Source: JAHEAO01 sp041633555 (GTDB taxonomy: Bacteria; Pseudomonadota; Alphaproteobacteria; Rhodobacterales; Rhodobacteraceae). Taken from it: DNA of 64,000 bases. Under the pieces are notes generated by a model, which saw nothing but the letters and a program-made list of their open reading frames with translations, did no database searches and was not told the origin of the DNA. The translations under genes were made by a program, and so were the position numbers. Of this stretch, positions 18,508-26,311 are shown one piece after another. The stretch's first letter is position 1. The number at the start of each line of letters is the position of its first letter. The stretch covers positions 44,663 to 108,662 of the forward strand of contig JBFKFZ010000004.1 of the NCBI GenBank assembly GCA_041633555.1. Direction: 5' to 3'.

Positions 18508-19509
18508 TCAGTTGCCGAGCGCGTTGATCTTTTCCAGAACGCCTTCCGGCCAGGTCGCGGCATATTCGCTTTCCAGGTACATCTGCTGCACTTGGTTGCG
18601 GAAGGCGGCGACATCGGGTTCGTAGATCGTCATGCCCTGGCCCTCGAGGAACGCGACCAACTCATCCTCCTTGGCAAGCTGGTTGACGCGGCCGAACTCG
18701 GCTGCCTCGTCCGCGGCTGCCTGCACGATGGCCTGCGCCTCGGGAGTCATCGAATCCCAGGTCGCCTTGGAGATGGCGATATAGTTCAGGTCGACCAGGT
18801 GCGAGGTCAGCACGATCTGCTTGGTCACCTCGTAGAACTTGGCGTCAACCACCGTCGGCAGCGGGTTATCCTGACCGTCGACCGAGCCGGTGGAAAGCGC
18901 AGTATAGACCTCGGTGAAGGACATCGGGGTCGGGTTGGCGCCCAGAGCCTTGCCGAGGAACTGCCAGGCGTCCGTGCCTGGCATCCGCAAGTTAACCCCC
19001 GCCAGGTCCGCCGGGGTCATCACGGTCCGCTCTTCCTTGGTCTCGCGCAGGTTCACCTGACGGCGACCAAGATACATCACCGACAAGAGCTTGACGCCAA
19101 GCTCGTCCTCGGCCTTCTGCTTGAACGGATCCATCAAAGGATCGTTGAACACCGCAACCTGGTGCGCCGCATCCTGATGCACGTAGCCTGCCGTGAAGAT
19201 CGAGAACTCCGGAAGGAAGGTTGCGAGTTCCTGCGCCGAAGTGATCGACATTTCCAGATCGCCAGAGGCGATGGCCTCGAGTTCGGTGCCTTGCGCATAG
19301 AGCGTGCCGTTCCAGTGCGGCTCGAAATCCGCGACCTCGGCGACCATCGGCCCGAATTTCTCCAGCAGCGCCACAGAGCGCTGGTCGGTCTCGGACTGCA
19401 CGGCTGAAAGGCGCAGCTTGATCTTCTCCTGCGCGACGGCGCCAGTTGCTGAAACGGCAAGCGCGGCTGTGGCGGCCAAAAGTAGCCGCCGGCTGATTAC
19501 AACAGACAT
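18508..19509 (-). CDS. dctP: TRAP transporter substrate-binding protein (DctP)
   Basis: A 333-aa periplasmic binding protein of the DctP family. The Sec signal peptide is RRLLLAATAALAVSATGAVA, with cleavage after AVAQ. Family blocks visible are GVNLRMPGTDAW, which contains the arginine that usually binds the ligand carboxylate, and PMSFTEVYTALSTGSVDGQD followed by NPL. It is the first gene of dctPQM and is divergent from a DapA-like lyase, suggesting a carboxylated sugar or similar 2-keto-acid-yielding substrate. The actual ligand is unknown. Confidence 0.93.
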   Translation of the reverse strand: MSVVISRRLLLAATAALAVSATGAVAQEKIKLRLSAVQSETDQRSVALLEKFGPMVAEVADFEPHWNGTLYAQGTELEAIASGDLEMSITSAQELATFLPEFSIFTAGYVHQDAAHQVAVFNDPLMDPFKQKAEDELGVKLLSVMYLGRRQVNLRETKEERTVMTPADLAGVNLRMPGTDAWQFLGKALGANPTPMSFTEVYTALSTGSVDGQDNPLPTVVDAKFYEVTKQIVLTSHLVDLNYIAISKATWDSMTPEAQAIVQAAADEAAEFGRVNQLAKEDELVAFLEGQGMTIYEPDVAAFRNQVQQMYLESEYAATWPEGVLEKINALGN

Positions 19510-19848
19510 TAGGTATCCTCCCTTTGGTTTTGCGACAGCTTGCGCTGCCTGCGCCGCCGAATCCAGTGAGAATGACGGGATCGAAGAAAATCTTCACGAT
19601 CGCGCTGATCGAATAGCGCCGATGGCGCGGCCACCAGCGCCCTTCGCAGAACTACAATATCAGGGCTTCAGTCGGGCGGCCTGCTACCGAAACATCTGGC
19701 ACGAAAATCTCTCCGCGAAAAAATTGCTGGCGGCAATTGACGAACTCCGTCCCCATGAGGCTGGATGAAGCACCGGTTGCGCGCGGACCAAAGGCTCTAG
19801 TGCGGGGCGGCCCGACACTACCAGGCTGGGAAAGGAAGAACGAACGCA
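19510..19848. other. Divergent intergenic region between dctP and lyase gene
   Basis: These 339 bases should hold promoters for both the transporter operon and the lyase gene. A 48-codon plus-strand frame (19622-19768), ending HENLSAKKLLAAIDELRPHE plus AG, has some coding look but no ribosome site or recognised family; it could be a gene remnant. No clear operator palindrome was identified. Confidence 0.35.
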
Positions 19849-20769
19849 ATGGCAGGCACTTCCGGTTCTCCCTCCGCATTCAGCGGAGCGCGCAGCCATC
19901 TGTTCGGAATATCCGCGGCGCTCGTCACACCCTTCGCGGCGGACCGCTCCGTCAACCTGGCGCTGGCAACCAGCCATGCCCACCGCGTCCTGTCCCTCGG
20001 GGCCGATGGCATCACGCTTTTCGGAACTACGGGTGAGGGCGCCTCGATCGGCATGAGCGAGCGGTCGGCCATCCTCGATGCATTGCTCGCCAGCGGCTTG
20101 CCGGCCGACAGTATCACCGTCTGTATCGTGGCCAGCGCCATGGAACAGGCCCTTCAGCAGGGCCGCGACTGCCTTACGCGCGGGGTCAGGCGGCTCTTGC
20201 TGACGCCGCCATTCTATTTCAAGTCCGTCAACGACACGGCCCTTCGCGCCTGGTTCGCTGAATTCATCGAACAGATGGCCGAGCCCGATCTGCGGATCAT
20301 CCTTTACCACATCCCGCAAGTGACGGGCGTCGGGCTGTCTGTGCCGCTGATACGCGATCTCAAGGATCAGTTCGGGTCCCGCATTTTCGGCGTCAAGGAC
20401 AGTTCGGGCGACTGGCCCTATGGGCAGACGCTGCTTCGCTTTGATGACCTTGCCATTCTGATTGGAGATGAACGCCTGCTGTCCCGCGCTGCACCGCTCG
20501 GCGGGGCAGGGGCGATCAGCGGGATGGCCAATCTGGTTCCGGCGCGCCTGACCCGGCTGGCCAGTACCGGCGCAGAGGACGCCATCCTTTCATCGGTGGT
20601 CGATGAGGTCGTCAGGCATCCGGTCACGCCCCTGGTCAAGGCGATGGTCGGGGCGACGCACGCAGAGGAGGGCTGGCTGCCGGTGCGCCCGCCCCTGACA
20701 CCCGCGGACCCCGATGTCGCATCCTTGCTCGCGGCACGGCTGTCCGAAACCCCGCCAATGAGACCTTAA
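19849..20769 (+). CDS. Dihydrodipicolinate synthase/N-acetylneuraminate lyase family protein
   Basis: A 306-aa class I aldolase of the DapA/NanA superfamily. The GTTGEG motif at residues 59-64, the catalytic tyrosine Y153 in LYHIPQ, and the Schiff-base lysine K183 in FGVKDSSGDW are all present. Members include dihydrodipicolinate synthase, N-acetylneuraminate lyase and 2-keto-3-deoxy-sugar-acid aldolases. Being divergent from a TRAP transporter operon instead of a lysine-biosynthesis gene argues for a catabolic role that splits an imported acid or sugar acid to pyruvate, but this is inference. A good ribosome site (AAGGAAG) precedes the ATG. Confidence 0.88.
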   Translation: MAGTSGSPSAFSGARSHLFGISAALVTPFAADRSVNLALATSHAHRVLSLGADGITLFGTTGEGASIGMSERSAILDALLASGLPADSITVCIVASAMEQALQQGRDCLTRGVRRLLLTPPFYFKSVNDTALRAWFAEFIEQMAEPDLRIILYHIPQVTGVGLSVPLIRDLKDQFGSRIFGVKDSSGDWPYGQTLLRFDDLAILIGDERLLSRAAPLGGAGAISGMANLVPARLTRLASTGAEDAILSSVVDEVVRHPVTPLVKAMVGATHAEEGWLPVRPPLTPADPDVASLLAARLSETPPMRP

Positions 20770-20879
20770 GAAACCGCCGCGCCCCCATGCTCGGCGCGCA
20801 AGACCGCGCCTCCAGAGCCTGCCCCAAAATTGCCGAATTGAACTGCTAGCGTTCTCGCAAGTTGAGAGGACGGTGTTCG

Positions 20880-21140
20880 ATGACGGACCGCAGGCAAGAT
20901 CACCACAGACCCGCCGAAGAGCTCGGCCCGATGACGGTTCTTTCCCGACGACGAAACCCGGTCGAAAGGCAGTGTCCCACCGCTGAAATCTACGATCTCG
21001 AGGCGATAATGGAGCCTCGCCAAAGACCGGCGCCAACCTCGGCACCGGCAAAAGCCACGAGCAGCCCCGGCATCCTTCAGGGGGCGACCGCGCGATCGGT
21101 TGGCAACGTCATCTTCGGTCGCCTGTTCCGACCGACCTGA
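20880..21140 (+). CDS. Small hypothetical protein, convergent with mipZ
   Basis: An 86-aa frame with ATG at 20880 preceded by GAGAGGA 8-10 bases upstream. The product is basic, rich in Arg and Pro, with no membrane segment or signal peptide and no recognised domain. It ends 3 bases before the mipZ stop. Coding status rests only on the ribosome site and the uninterrupted frame; a competing minus-strand frame across the same bases lacks a ribosome site. Confidence 0.4.
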   Translation: MTDRRQDHHRPAEELGPMTVLSRRRNPVERQCPTAEIYDLEAIMEPRQRPAPTSAPAKATSSPGILQGATARSVGNVIFGRLFRPT

Positions 21141-21143
21141 GGA

Positions 21144-21953
21144 TCAGAGGTCGACGCCGACACCCGGCAGGTTCAGCGCCTTCATCAGGTCGCGCAGTTC
21201 CTGGCGCGCGGCGACGTTCGAGATGTTCATCTGCAGGACCCCGACATCCTTGAGATCCAGAAGTGTCAACCCGCGCGGGAAAAGCTCCCGGAAGATCACC
21301 CGCTCGCCGAAGCCGGGCGCGACGCGAAAGCCGATGCGCTTCGAAAGGTCGGCCAGCGCATCGCCGATCTTCTTCTTGTTGTGCATCTGCTGCGCGCCCA
21401 GCCGGTTGCGCACGACCACCCAGTCCATCGGCGGCAGGCCCGCCTGGGCCCGCAGCTGACGCGCATTCCAGACCATCTCCGAATAGACCGAGGGCCCGAG
21501 GATCTTGTTGGTTTCCGGATCGGCATGCGCCAGAAGATCGAAATCGATATAGCTGTCATTCATCGGCGTGATCAGCGTATCGGCCAGCGAATGCGCCACC
21601 TGGCTGAGCCGTGTGTGCGAACCGGGGCAATCGATCAGGATGAAATCCGATTCCCGCTCCAGTCCCGAAACCGCTGCCGACAACCGGCGGTCATAGACAT
21701 TCTCACCGGCCGCCAGAGTTGCCGCTTCTACCTGCGGCAGATCGCGATATTCCGGTGTCGGCAGGTCCAAGCCCTGCCGGACGCAGAAGGCCAGCCGGTT
21801 CTCGACATAGCGGCCAAAGGTCTTCTGGCGCAGGTCGAGATCGAGCGCGCCAACCCTGTGGCCCAGACGGGACAGCGCCGTCGCGACATGCATCGATACG
21901 GTCGACTTGCCCGCACCGCCCTTCTCATTTCCGACGACGATGATATGCGCCAC
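21144..21953 (-). CDS. mipZ: Division-plane positioning ATPase MipZ (ParA family)
   Basis: A 269-aa ParA/MinD-type ATPase. The deviant Walker A motif GNEKGGAGKST (residues 8-18) and the following DLDLRQKTFGRYVENR match MipZ of Alphaproteobacteria, which forms a gradient from the chromosome origin via ParB and inhibits FtsZ assembly near the poles. Walker B-like FILIDCPGS and the MNDSYIDFD region also fit MipZ rather than plasmid ParA. No parB partner is adjacent, as expected for mipZ. It is monocistronic in appearance. Confidence 0.93.
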   Translation of the reverse strand: MAHIIVVGNEKGGAGKSTVSMHVATALSRLGHRVGALDLDLRQKTFGRYVENRLAFCVRQGLDLPTPEYRDLPQVEAATLAAGENVYDRRLSAAVSGLERESDFILIDCPGSHTRLSQVAHSLADTLITPMNDSYIDFDLLAHADPETNKILGPSVYSEMVWNARQLRAQAGLPPMDWVVVRNRLGAQQMHNKKKIGDALADLSKRIGFRVAPGFGERVIFRELFPRGLTLLDLKDVGVLQMNISNVAARQELRDLMKALNLPGVGVDL

Positions 21954-22264
21954 TGCCGTGTCCTTGCTGCCCGCTCTAATTCCGCCCCTGACGGGCCGTT
22001 GCGCCGACTATATGTTGTGTCCTGTGCTTTGGAAAGCAGTAGGGTTGGGCATCTAACGCAAAATCAGCGAAAATCTCGGTGGATTGGGCCCACAAGTGGC
22101 CGCTTCACGGCAATTCTGCCCGAAACTGATCTGGCCATAGAACGCGGTGGGCGCCGTCGTTCCGAAAGCTGCAGATCGACAATTCCCTGCCGGCCGGATT
22201 TCCCCGCCAGTCAGGACAAGCAGAGAAAAACCCCGGCGGCAATTGCCACCAGGGCCAGCAGGAA

Positions 22265-22290
22265 GATGTCCGTGTCTTCTTGCGGACATC
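22265..22290 (-). terminator. Hairpin after the amber-interrupted repeat gene
   Basis: An 8-bp inverted repeat (GATGTCCG 22265-22272, CGGACATC 22283-22290) starts 12 bases after the TGA that closes the minus-strand gene at 22303. The T-tract on the minus strand is poor. Confidence 0.35.
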
Positions 22291-22302
22291 AGAAGCCCGG
22301 CC

Positions 22303-22941
22303 TCAATTGACGATCGATTCGACATGCGCCCTGATATTGTCGTCGCTGCTGCTTGTCAGCAGATGGAGTTGCGAGAGCTGATCTTGCGACAGGGCTTCGA
22401 CATCCACTTCGATGCCCATCGACTGCAGGCGACTGCCCACCGAGTTCCGCAACTAACCTTCTGGCACATTGATCACCAGACCGGTCTCGGTCTGCGCATC
22501 GGCGGAATCCGGTTGCATCCTGGCGAATGTCTCCTCGATCTGCGAGGCTGACGCATTGCCAATCTCGGCGCCGTTCACGAGGAAATAGAGCCGCATGACA
22601 TCGGCATCGCTCAGCGTGCTGACATCACCCTCGATGCCCATCTCAGTCAGCGAGTTCTGGACGCTCGTGCGCAATTGGCTGTTGCTCACTTCCATCGTCG
22701 CCATCGGACCTATCATATCGCTCAAGACAGCTTGGATCTAACCCCTGTCGCCGGAATCGCCGCTGCTCGCGAGCTGGAATATCCAGCTCAACTGGTCACC
22801 AGTCAAAGCGCCCACATCGGCGTTGATCTACATCTGCGCCAGTTTGTCTTCAACTTCGGCCCGGATCTGCGAATATCCCTGCGCAGTAACGGCAGTCGCA
22901 GTGGTCAGGACCAGCGCGGTCGTCATCAGTAGCTGTCTCAT
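22303..22941 (-). pseudogene. Secreted three-repeat protein interrupted by three in-frame TAG codons
   Basis: Starting at ATG 22941 the minus strand reads a signal peptide (MRQLLMTTALVLTTATAVTA) and a continuous frame to TGA at 22303-22305, 213 codons in all. It is broken only by TAG at codons 38 (22828-22830), 68 (22738-22740) and 163 (22453-22455). The mature part contains three related units of about 45-70 residues with the shared pattern Q-[IL]-R-x2-V-x3-L-x2-M-x-I-x2-DV-x2-L: QIRAEVEDKLAQM, QLRTSVQNSLTEMGI, and TAG-LRNSVGSRLQSMGI. Codon 163 aligns with Gln 25 and Gln 89, and codon 68 with Gln 134, so two TAGs are explained by CAG-to-TAG transitions. No frameshift is present. It is either a young pseudogene or a recoded gene. 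I do not recognise the family; if made, the product would be periplasmic or secreted. Confidence 0.65.
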
Positions 22942-23188
22942 CTTTCTACCCCATCAATCGTTTCATTCGTCTCGGGTGCTCACCCCAAACGGGGGGGGCG
23001 GCCCCAAGAAGACCGGCACGGCAGGGATGGTGATCGATTTGTCCGCCCGTCTCCGGCGTTCGTAAGGAAGGTCAACACGACCGGCCGGGATAGGTTCCTG
23101 CCAGCCGCGGGATTTCGGGTCACTCCATTGTCATGAAACTATTGATCGGCTGGCGGTTGACGGGGGTCGTGCGCCCGCAATGAAAAAA

Positions 23189-23211
23189 GCCGCCCCGAGG
23201 GGCGGCTTTTT
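23189..23211 (-). terminator. Intrinsic terminator of the ffh-rpmE operon
   Basis: GCCGCCCC (23189-23196) pairs with GGGGCGGC (23199-23206), giving a strong GC stem flanked by A6 at 23183-23188 and T5 at 23207-23211. On the minus strand this is a classic stem plus U-run about 20 bases after the rpmE stop codon; it could work in both directions. Confidence 0.88.
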
Positions 23212-23233
23212 CTGTTCGTCGTTGCGGTGTGGC

Positions 23234-23455
23234 TCAGAAACCCAAACCCGCATACTTGTTCTTAAACTTGGACACGCGGCCGCCGGTATCCATCAGGCGG
23301 GTGCCGCCGCCGGTCCAGGCCGGGTGGACCGAGGGGTCGATATCCAGCGACATTTGCTCGCCTTCCTTGCCCCAGGTCGATTTCATCTGCACGACGGTGC
23401 CGTCAACCAGCTTGACGTCGATCAAGTGATAGTCGGGATGGATGTCTGCTTTCAT
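23234..23455 (-). CDS. rpmE: 50S ribosomal protein L31
   Basis: A 73-aa bL31 protein of the large ribosomal subunit. It starts MKADIHPDYHLIDVKL and has the conserved VHPAWTGG and DTGGRVSKFKNKY blocks. It lacks the zinc-binding cysteines found in the C+ form, so it is the zinc-independent type common in Alphaproteobacteria. It lies 12 bases after rplS and is the last gene before the operon terminator. Confidence 0.96.
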   Translation of the reverse strand: MKADIHPDYHLIDVKLVDGTVVQMKSTWGKEGEQMSLDIDPSVHPAWTGGGTRLMDTGGRVSKFKNKYAGLGF

Positions 23456-23467
23456 CTCAACCGGTCC

Positions 23468-23851
23468 TTATGCTTCGGCGCCGTCAAGCGCTTTGTAGTT
23501 GGAAACTTCCGCTATCCGGGCCGACTTGCCGCGGCGCGAACGCAGGTAGTAGAGCTTCGCGCGACGCACCTTGCCGCGGCGCACAACGGTTATGCTGTCG
23601 ATATTGGTCGAGTGCAGCGGGAACACACGCTCCACGCCCTCGCCAAAGGAAATCTTGCGGACCGTGAACGACCCGGCAATGCCCTTGCCGTTCTTGCGGC
23701 TGATGCAGACGCCTTCGTAGTTCTGAACCCGGCTGCGGGTTCCCTCGGTCACCTTGTAGCCGACGCGCAGGGTGTCCCCGGCCTTGAAATCCGGAATGTC
23801 ATGGCCAAGCTCGGCGATCTGCTCGGCTTCCAGCTGTGCGATAAGATTCAT
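23468..23851 (-). CDS. rplS: 50S ribosomal protein L19
   Basis: A 127-aa bL19 protein located at the interface of the ribosomal subunits. The start MNLIAQLEAEQIAELG is preceded by AGGAG at a good spacing, which favours 23851 over an upstream in-frame ATG at 23947. Signature segments include FKAGDTLRVGYKV, EGVCISRKN, RVFPLHSTNIDSI and RRGKVRRAKLYYLR. It lies between trmD and rpmE, the usual order in this group. Confidence 0.96.
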   Translation of the reverse strand: MNLIAQLEAEQIAELGHDIPDFKAGDTLRVGYKVTEGTRSRVQNYEGVCISRKNGKGIAGSFTVRKISFGEGVERVFPLHSTNIDSITVVRRGKVRRAKLYYLRSRRGKSARIAEVSNYKALDGAEA

Positions 23852-23903
23852 CGCAGTTACTCCTATATGCTCACGGTTTTCCCGCGAAGTGTTTGGCGCG
23901 TCC

Positions 23904-24668
23904 TCAGAGCTCTTGGTCTTCATCCGGGTCCCTATTGTGCTTTGCACAGTAAGCCCGCCAGAGGTCAGGTCGTCGTTGCTTTGTCAGCCTTTCGGCCATT
24001 ACCCGGCGCCAGTTAGCGATCTTCCCGTGATGCCCCGAAAGAAGAACTTCGGGTATCTCACGGCCTTCCCAGACGGCGGGCTTCGTGTACTGCGGATGCT
24101 CAAGCAAAAAATCCGAGAAGGATTCCTCCTCGGTTGAAGCCTGATTCCCAAGCACGCGGGGTATAAGCCGGACCGTCGCATCAATCAAGGCCTGTGCGGC
24201 AATCTCTCCGCCGGTTAGGACGAAGTCGCCAAGCGAGACCTCTTCAATGCTGAAATGCTCGATAACGCGCTCATCGACACCCTCGAACCGGCCGCAAAGG
24301 AGGGTCATGCCCTCGGCAGTGGCGAAGCGCCGTGCCATGGATTGCGTGAAGGGCCTGCCGCGGGGGCTGAGGTAGATCACCGGCCAGCGGTCGCGATCGA
24401 CCGGCGTGCCGTCTGCCGCGGCAGTCAGCGCCTTGGCCAGCACGTCCGGGCGCAGCACCATCCCCGCGCCGCCACCGGCAGGGGTGTCATCGACGTTCCT
24501 TTGCCGCCCCTCGCCGAATTCACGCAAGTTCAGCGTCTGCAACTGCCAAAGGCCGTCCTGCAGCGCCTTGCCGGTCAGGCTCTCGCCCAGCACACCGGGG
24601 AAGGCGCCCGGGAAAAGCGTGATGACCTTCGCCTTCCACGCCCCGGCAAGATCGGGCGTATCGGTCAT
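23904..24668 (-). CDS. trmD: tRNA (guanine-N1)-methyltransferase TrmD
   Basis: A 254-aa SPOUT methyltransferase that adds N1-methyl to G37 next to the anticodon, preventing +1 frameshifts. Motifs: ITLFPGAFPG near the N-terminus, IYLSPRGRPFTQ, LLCGRFEGVDERV and the knot motif SLGDFVLTGGE. The C-terminal RNA-binding helices include LLSGHHGKIANWR. I favour ATG 24668 (MTDTPDLAGAWKAKVI); the frame opens at 24734. It sits upstream of rplS in the ribosome-biogenesis operon. Confidence 0.95.
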   Translation of the reverse strand: MTDTPDLAGAWKAKVITLFPGAFPGVLGESLTGKALQDGLWQLQTLNLREFGEGRQRNVDDTPAGGGAGMVLRPDVLAKALTAAADGTPVDRDRWPVIYLSPRGRPFTQSMARRFATAEGMTLLCGRFEGVDERVIEHFSIEEVSLGDFVLTGGEIAAQALIDATVRLIPRVLGNQASTEEESFSDFLLEHPQYTKPAVWEGREIPEVLLSGHHGKIANWRRVMAERLTKQRRPDLWRAYCAKHNRDPDEDQEL

Positions 24669-24752
24669 CAACTCGCGTGGCCGCGCGCTGGCGACGATCG
24701 AGATCCGTCTGTGAGACCTGGGCGTTTCGCTCATGGCCGGTGGTTACGGCTT

Positions 24753-25550
24753 TTATCGGATCGCGGCAAGCAGCGCCGCTTTCGTCGTCTTCAGCGCCGC
24801 CCGGCTGACGCCGGCCCGATCGATCTTCAGGAACGCCGCCCGCAGATCCTCAGCCTGGCCGGTATTGCGCCGTTTCGCCGCCGGCAGCCCCGTGCGCACC
24901 GAAGCGGGCACGCCGGCAAGGTCGAGCACCGCCGCTGCCGGGCCTTCCTGCACGTCGGCGTAATCTTCGAGCCAGACGGTATGAACAGCGGCCGGGGCAA
25001 GCGACTTCGCGGTCTGCGCGGCGTCGGCCTCGGGATCCGGCGGCAAGGCGAAACCGGCTCTGATGGCAGCGATATCGTCTGTCAGGTTGATCGATGGCAG
25101 AAAATGGCCGTGGACATTGGCCAGCCATGTGTCGCGGTCGCGCAGGCTGTAGAGGAACTCGACCCGGACATCCTGTCCGAACCACTCCCGAAGGGCCCGC
25201 AGGATTTCGTTCGCCAGCGGAATCACGGTGTCACTGTATCTTGCGACCTCCCGTCCGCCGAAACTGCGATGGACCAGAATCGCGCCCGAGAATGCCTCGC
25301 GCGACAGGACGATAATGGGCGCATCGGGAATGCCCGTCAGGAACCGCCGGAAGGCCCGGCGAAACATCCGGCGACGCCACCAGAACCGTTTCTGGCCGCG
25401 GATACCGGCATGCGCGCCGACCTGCAGGAAATCGGCCTTGCCGTAGTAGGTGAGGTAAGGCCCGAGCGCCTTGCGTTTCTCTTTCAGATAATCCTGCAGG
25501 CTCGTCGTGCCGGTCTTGTGGAACCCGGCATGCACGATGACCCGGGTCAT
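24753..25550 (-). CDS. Sulfotransferase-like protein within the rimM-trmD interval
   Basis: A 265-aa protein starting MTRVIVHAGFHKTGTTSLQD. The HKTGTTSL loop is the 5'-phosphosulfate-binding motif of PAPS-dependent sulfotransferases, and VLSREAFSG plus LYSLRDRDTWLANVHGHFLP match later parts of the bacterial sulfotransferase fold, including the 3'-phosphate-binding region. The acceptor is unknown. Its position between rimM and trmD, which are usually adjacent or nearly so, suggests insertion into an essential operon; expression would follow that operon. The frame extends upstream to 25697 over rimM, but that part is out-of-frame shadow. Confidence 0.78.
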   Translation of the reverse strand: MTRVIVHAGFHKTGTTSLQDYLKEKRKALGPYLTYYGKADFLQVGAHAGIRGQKRFWWRRRMFRRAFRRFLTGIPDAPIIVLSREAFSGAILVHRSFGGREVARYSDTVIPLANEILRALREWFGQDVRVEFLYSLRDRDTWLANVHGHFLPSINLTDDIAAIRAGFALPPDPEADAAQTAKSLAPAAVHTVWLEDYADVQEGPAAAVLDLAGVPASVRTGLPAAKRRNTGQAEDLRAAFLKIDRAGVSRAALKTTKAALLAAIR

Positions 25551-25629
25551 TCTTGCACCGACTCGTCTGCCGCCAGCCTCCTGCCGACGATCCGCGCATG
25601 CCTTGTCGGCCAGGCATCTGCGAAGTGAG

Positions 25630-26139
25630 TCATTCGAACAGCCCGTCAGGCGGATCGGCGACCAGCCGCCCTTCGGCCAGATCGACGGTCGGAACATTGG
25701 CGCGGGTGAAGGACAACAGGACGGCCGAACTCAGCCGGGGTCCATGGATTTCCAGAAGATCGCCCGCGCCGTGGTTGAGCACGGCATGAACTTTGCCCAG
25801 AACCACGCCGCCGGTATCGACCACCTCGAGTCCGATCAGGTCCGCATGATAGAATTCGTCATCCGGCAGCCCCGGCAGCTTGTCGCGATCCGCGTAGAGG
25901 CTGAGCCCGCGCAGGGCATCGGCGGCCTCCTTGCTTGTCACCCCCGGAATGCGGGCGACAAATCCGTTCTTCGTGACCTGGGTGATCACCGGCGAAAAAC
26001 TGCGGCTGCCATCCTCGGAATAAAGCGGTGCATAACCGGCGATGGCCTCGGGATCGGCGCAGAAGCTCTTCAGCCGCACCTCTCCCTTCACGCCGAAGGA
26101 TCCGGCGATGGCGCCGACGCAGACGCGGCCCTCACTCAT
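25630..26139 (-). CDS. rimM: Ribosome maturation factor RimM
   Basis: A 169-aa 30S-assembly factor that binds uS19 and helps 16S 3'-domain folding. The N-terminal RimM domain opens MSEGRVCVGAIAGSFGVKGE and contains ADALRGLSLYADRDKLP; the C-terminal PRC-barrel contains EFYHADLIGLEVVD and GAGDLLEI. Its ATG overlaps the stop of the upstream 48-codon gene (ATGAGTGA), indicating translational coupling. Confidence 0.95.
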   Translation of the reverse strand: MSEGRVCVGAIAGSFGVKGEVRLKSFCADPEAIAGYAPLYSEDGSRSFSPVITQVTKNGFVARIPGVTSKEAADALRGLSLYADRDKLPGLPDDEFYHADLIGLEVVDTGGVVLGKVHAVLNHGAGDLLEIHGPRLSSAVLLSFTRANVPTVDLAEGRLVADPPDGLFE

Positions 26140-26278
26140 CGGGTCTGGCCCCTTCACAGAAACCGCGCGGATCAATCTGGCCGCCGGCGTCAAGGCAACT
26201 GTCCATGTAGAGGAACTGGTCAGCCTTGACGCCCAGCCAGATGCCTGCACCCAGCATCAGTATCGCGATGATCCGCAC
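26132..26278 (-). CDS. Small membrane peptide between rpsP and rimM
   Basis: A 48-codon gene. A GTG at 26278 opens a frame reading V/MRIIAILMLGAGIWLGVKAD followed by QFLYMDSCLDAGG and a second cysteine in PRGFCEG, ending in TGA at 26132-26134. The first 17 residues form a single membrane segment; the C-terminus has two Cys 13 residues apart that could form a disulfide in the periplasm. The stop overlaps the rimM start by 8 bases, which is strong evidence for real translation and coupling. The ribosome site is modest. Function unknown. Confidence 0.65.
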   Translation of the reverse strand: MRIIAILMLGAGIWLGVKADQFLYMDSCLDAGGQIDPRGFCEGARPDE

Positions 26279-26311
26279 GGTTCAGCGCCACCCATCGGGG
26301 ACAACGGCAGA

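Noticed and set aside
24255..25628. 457-codon plus-strand open frame opposite trmD and the sulfotransferase
   Set aside because: Overlaps two well-supported minus-strand genes along its whole length and has the composition of an antisense shadow.
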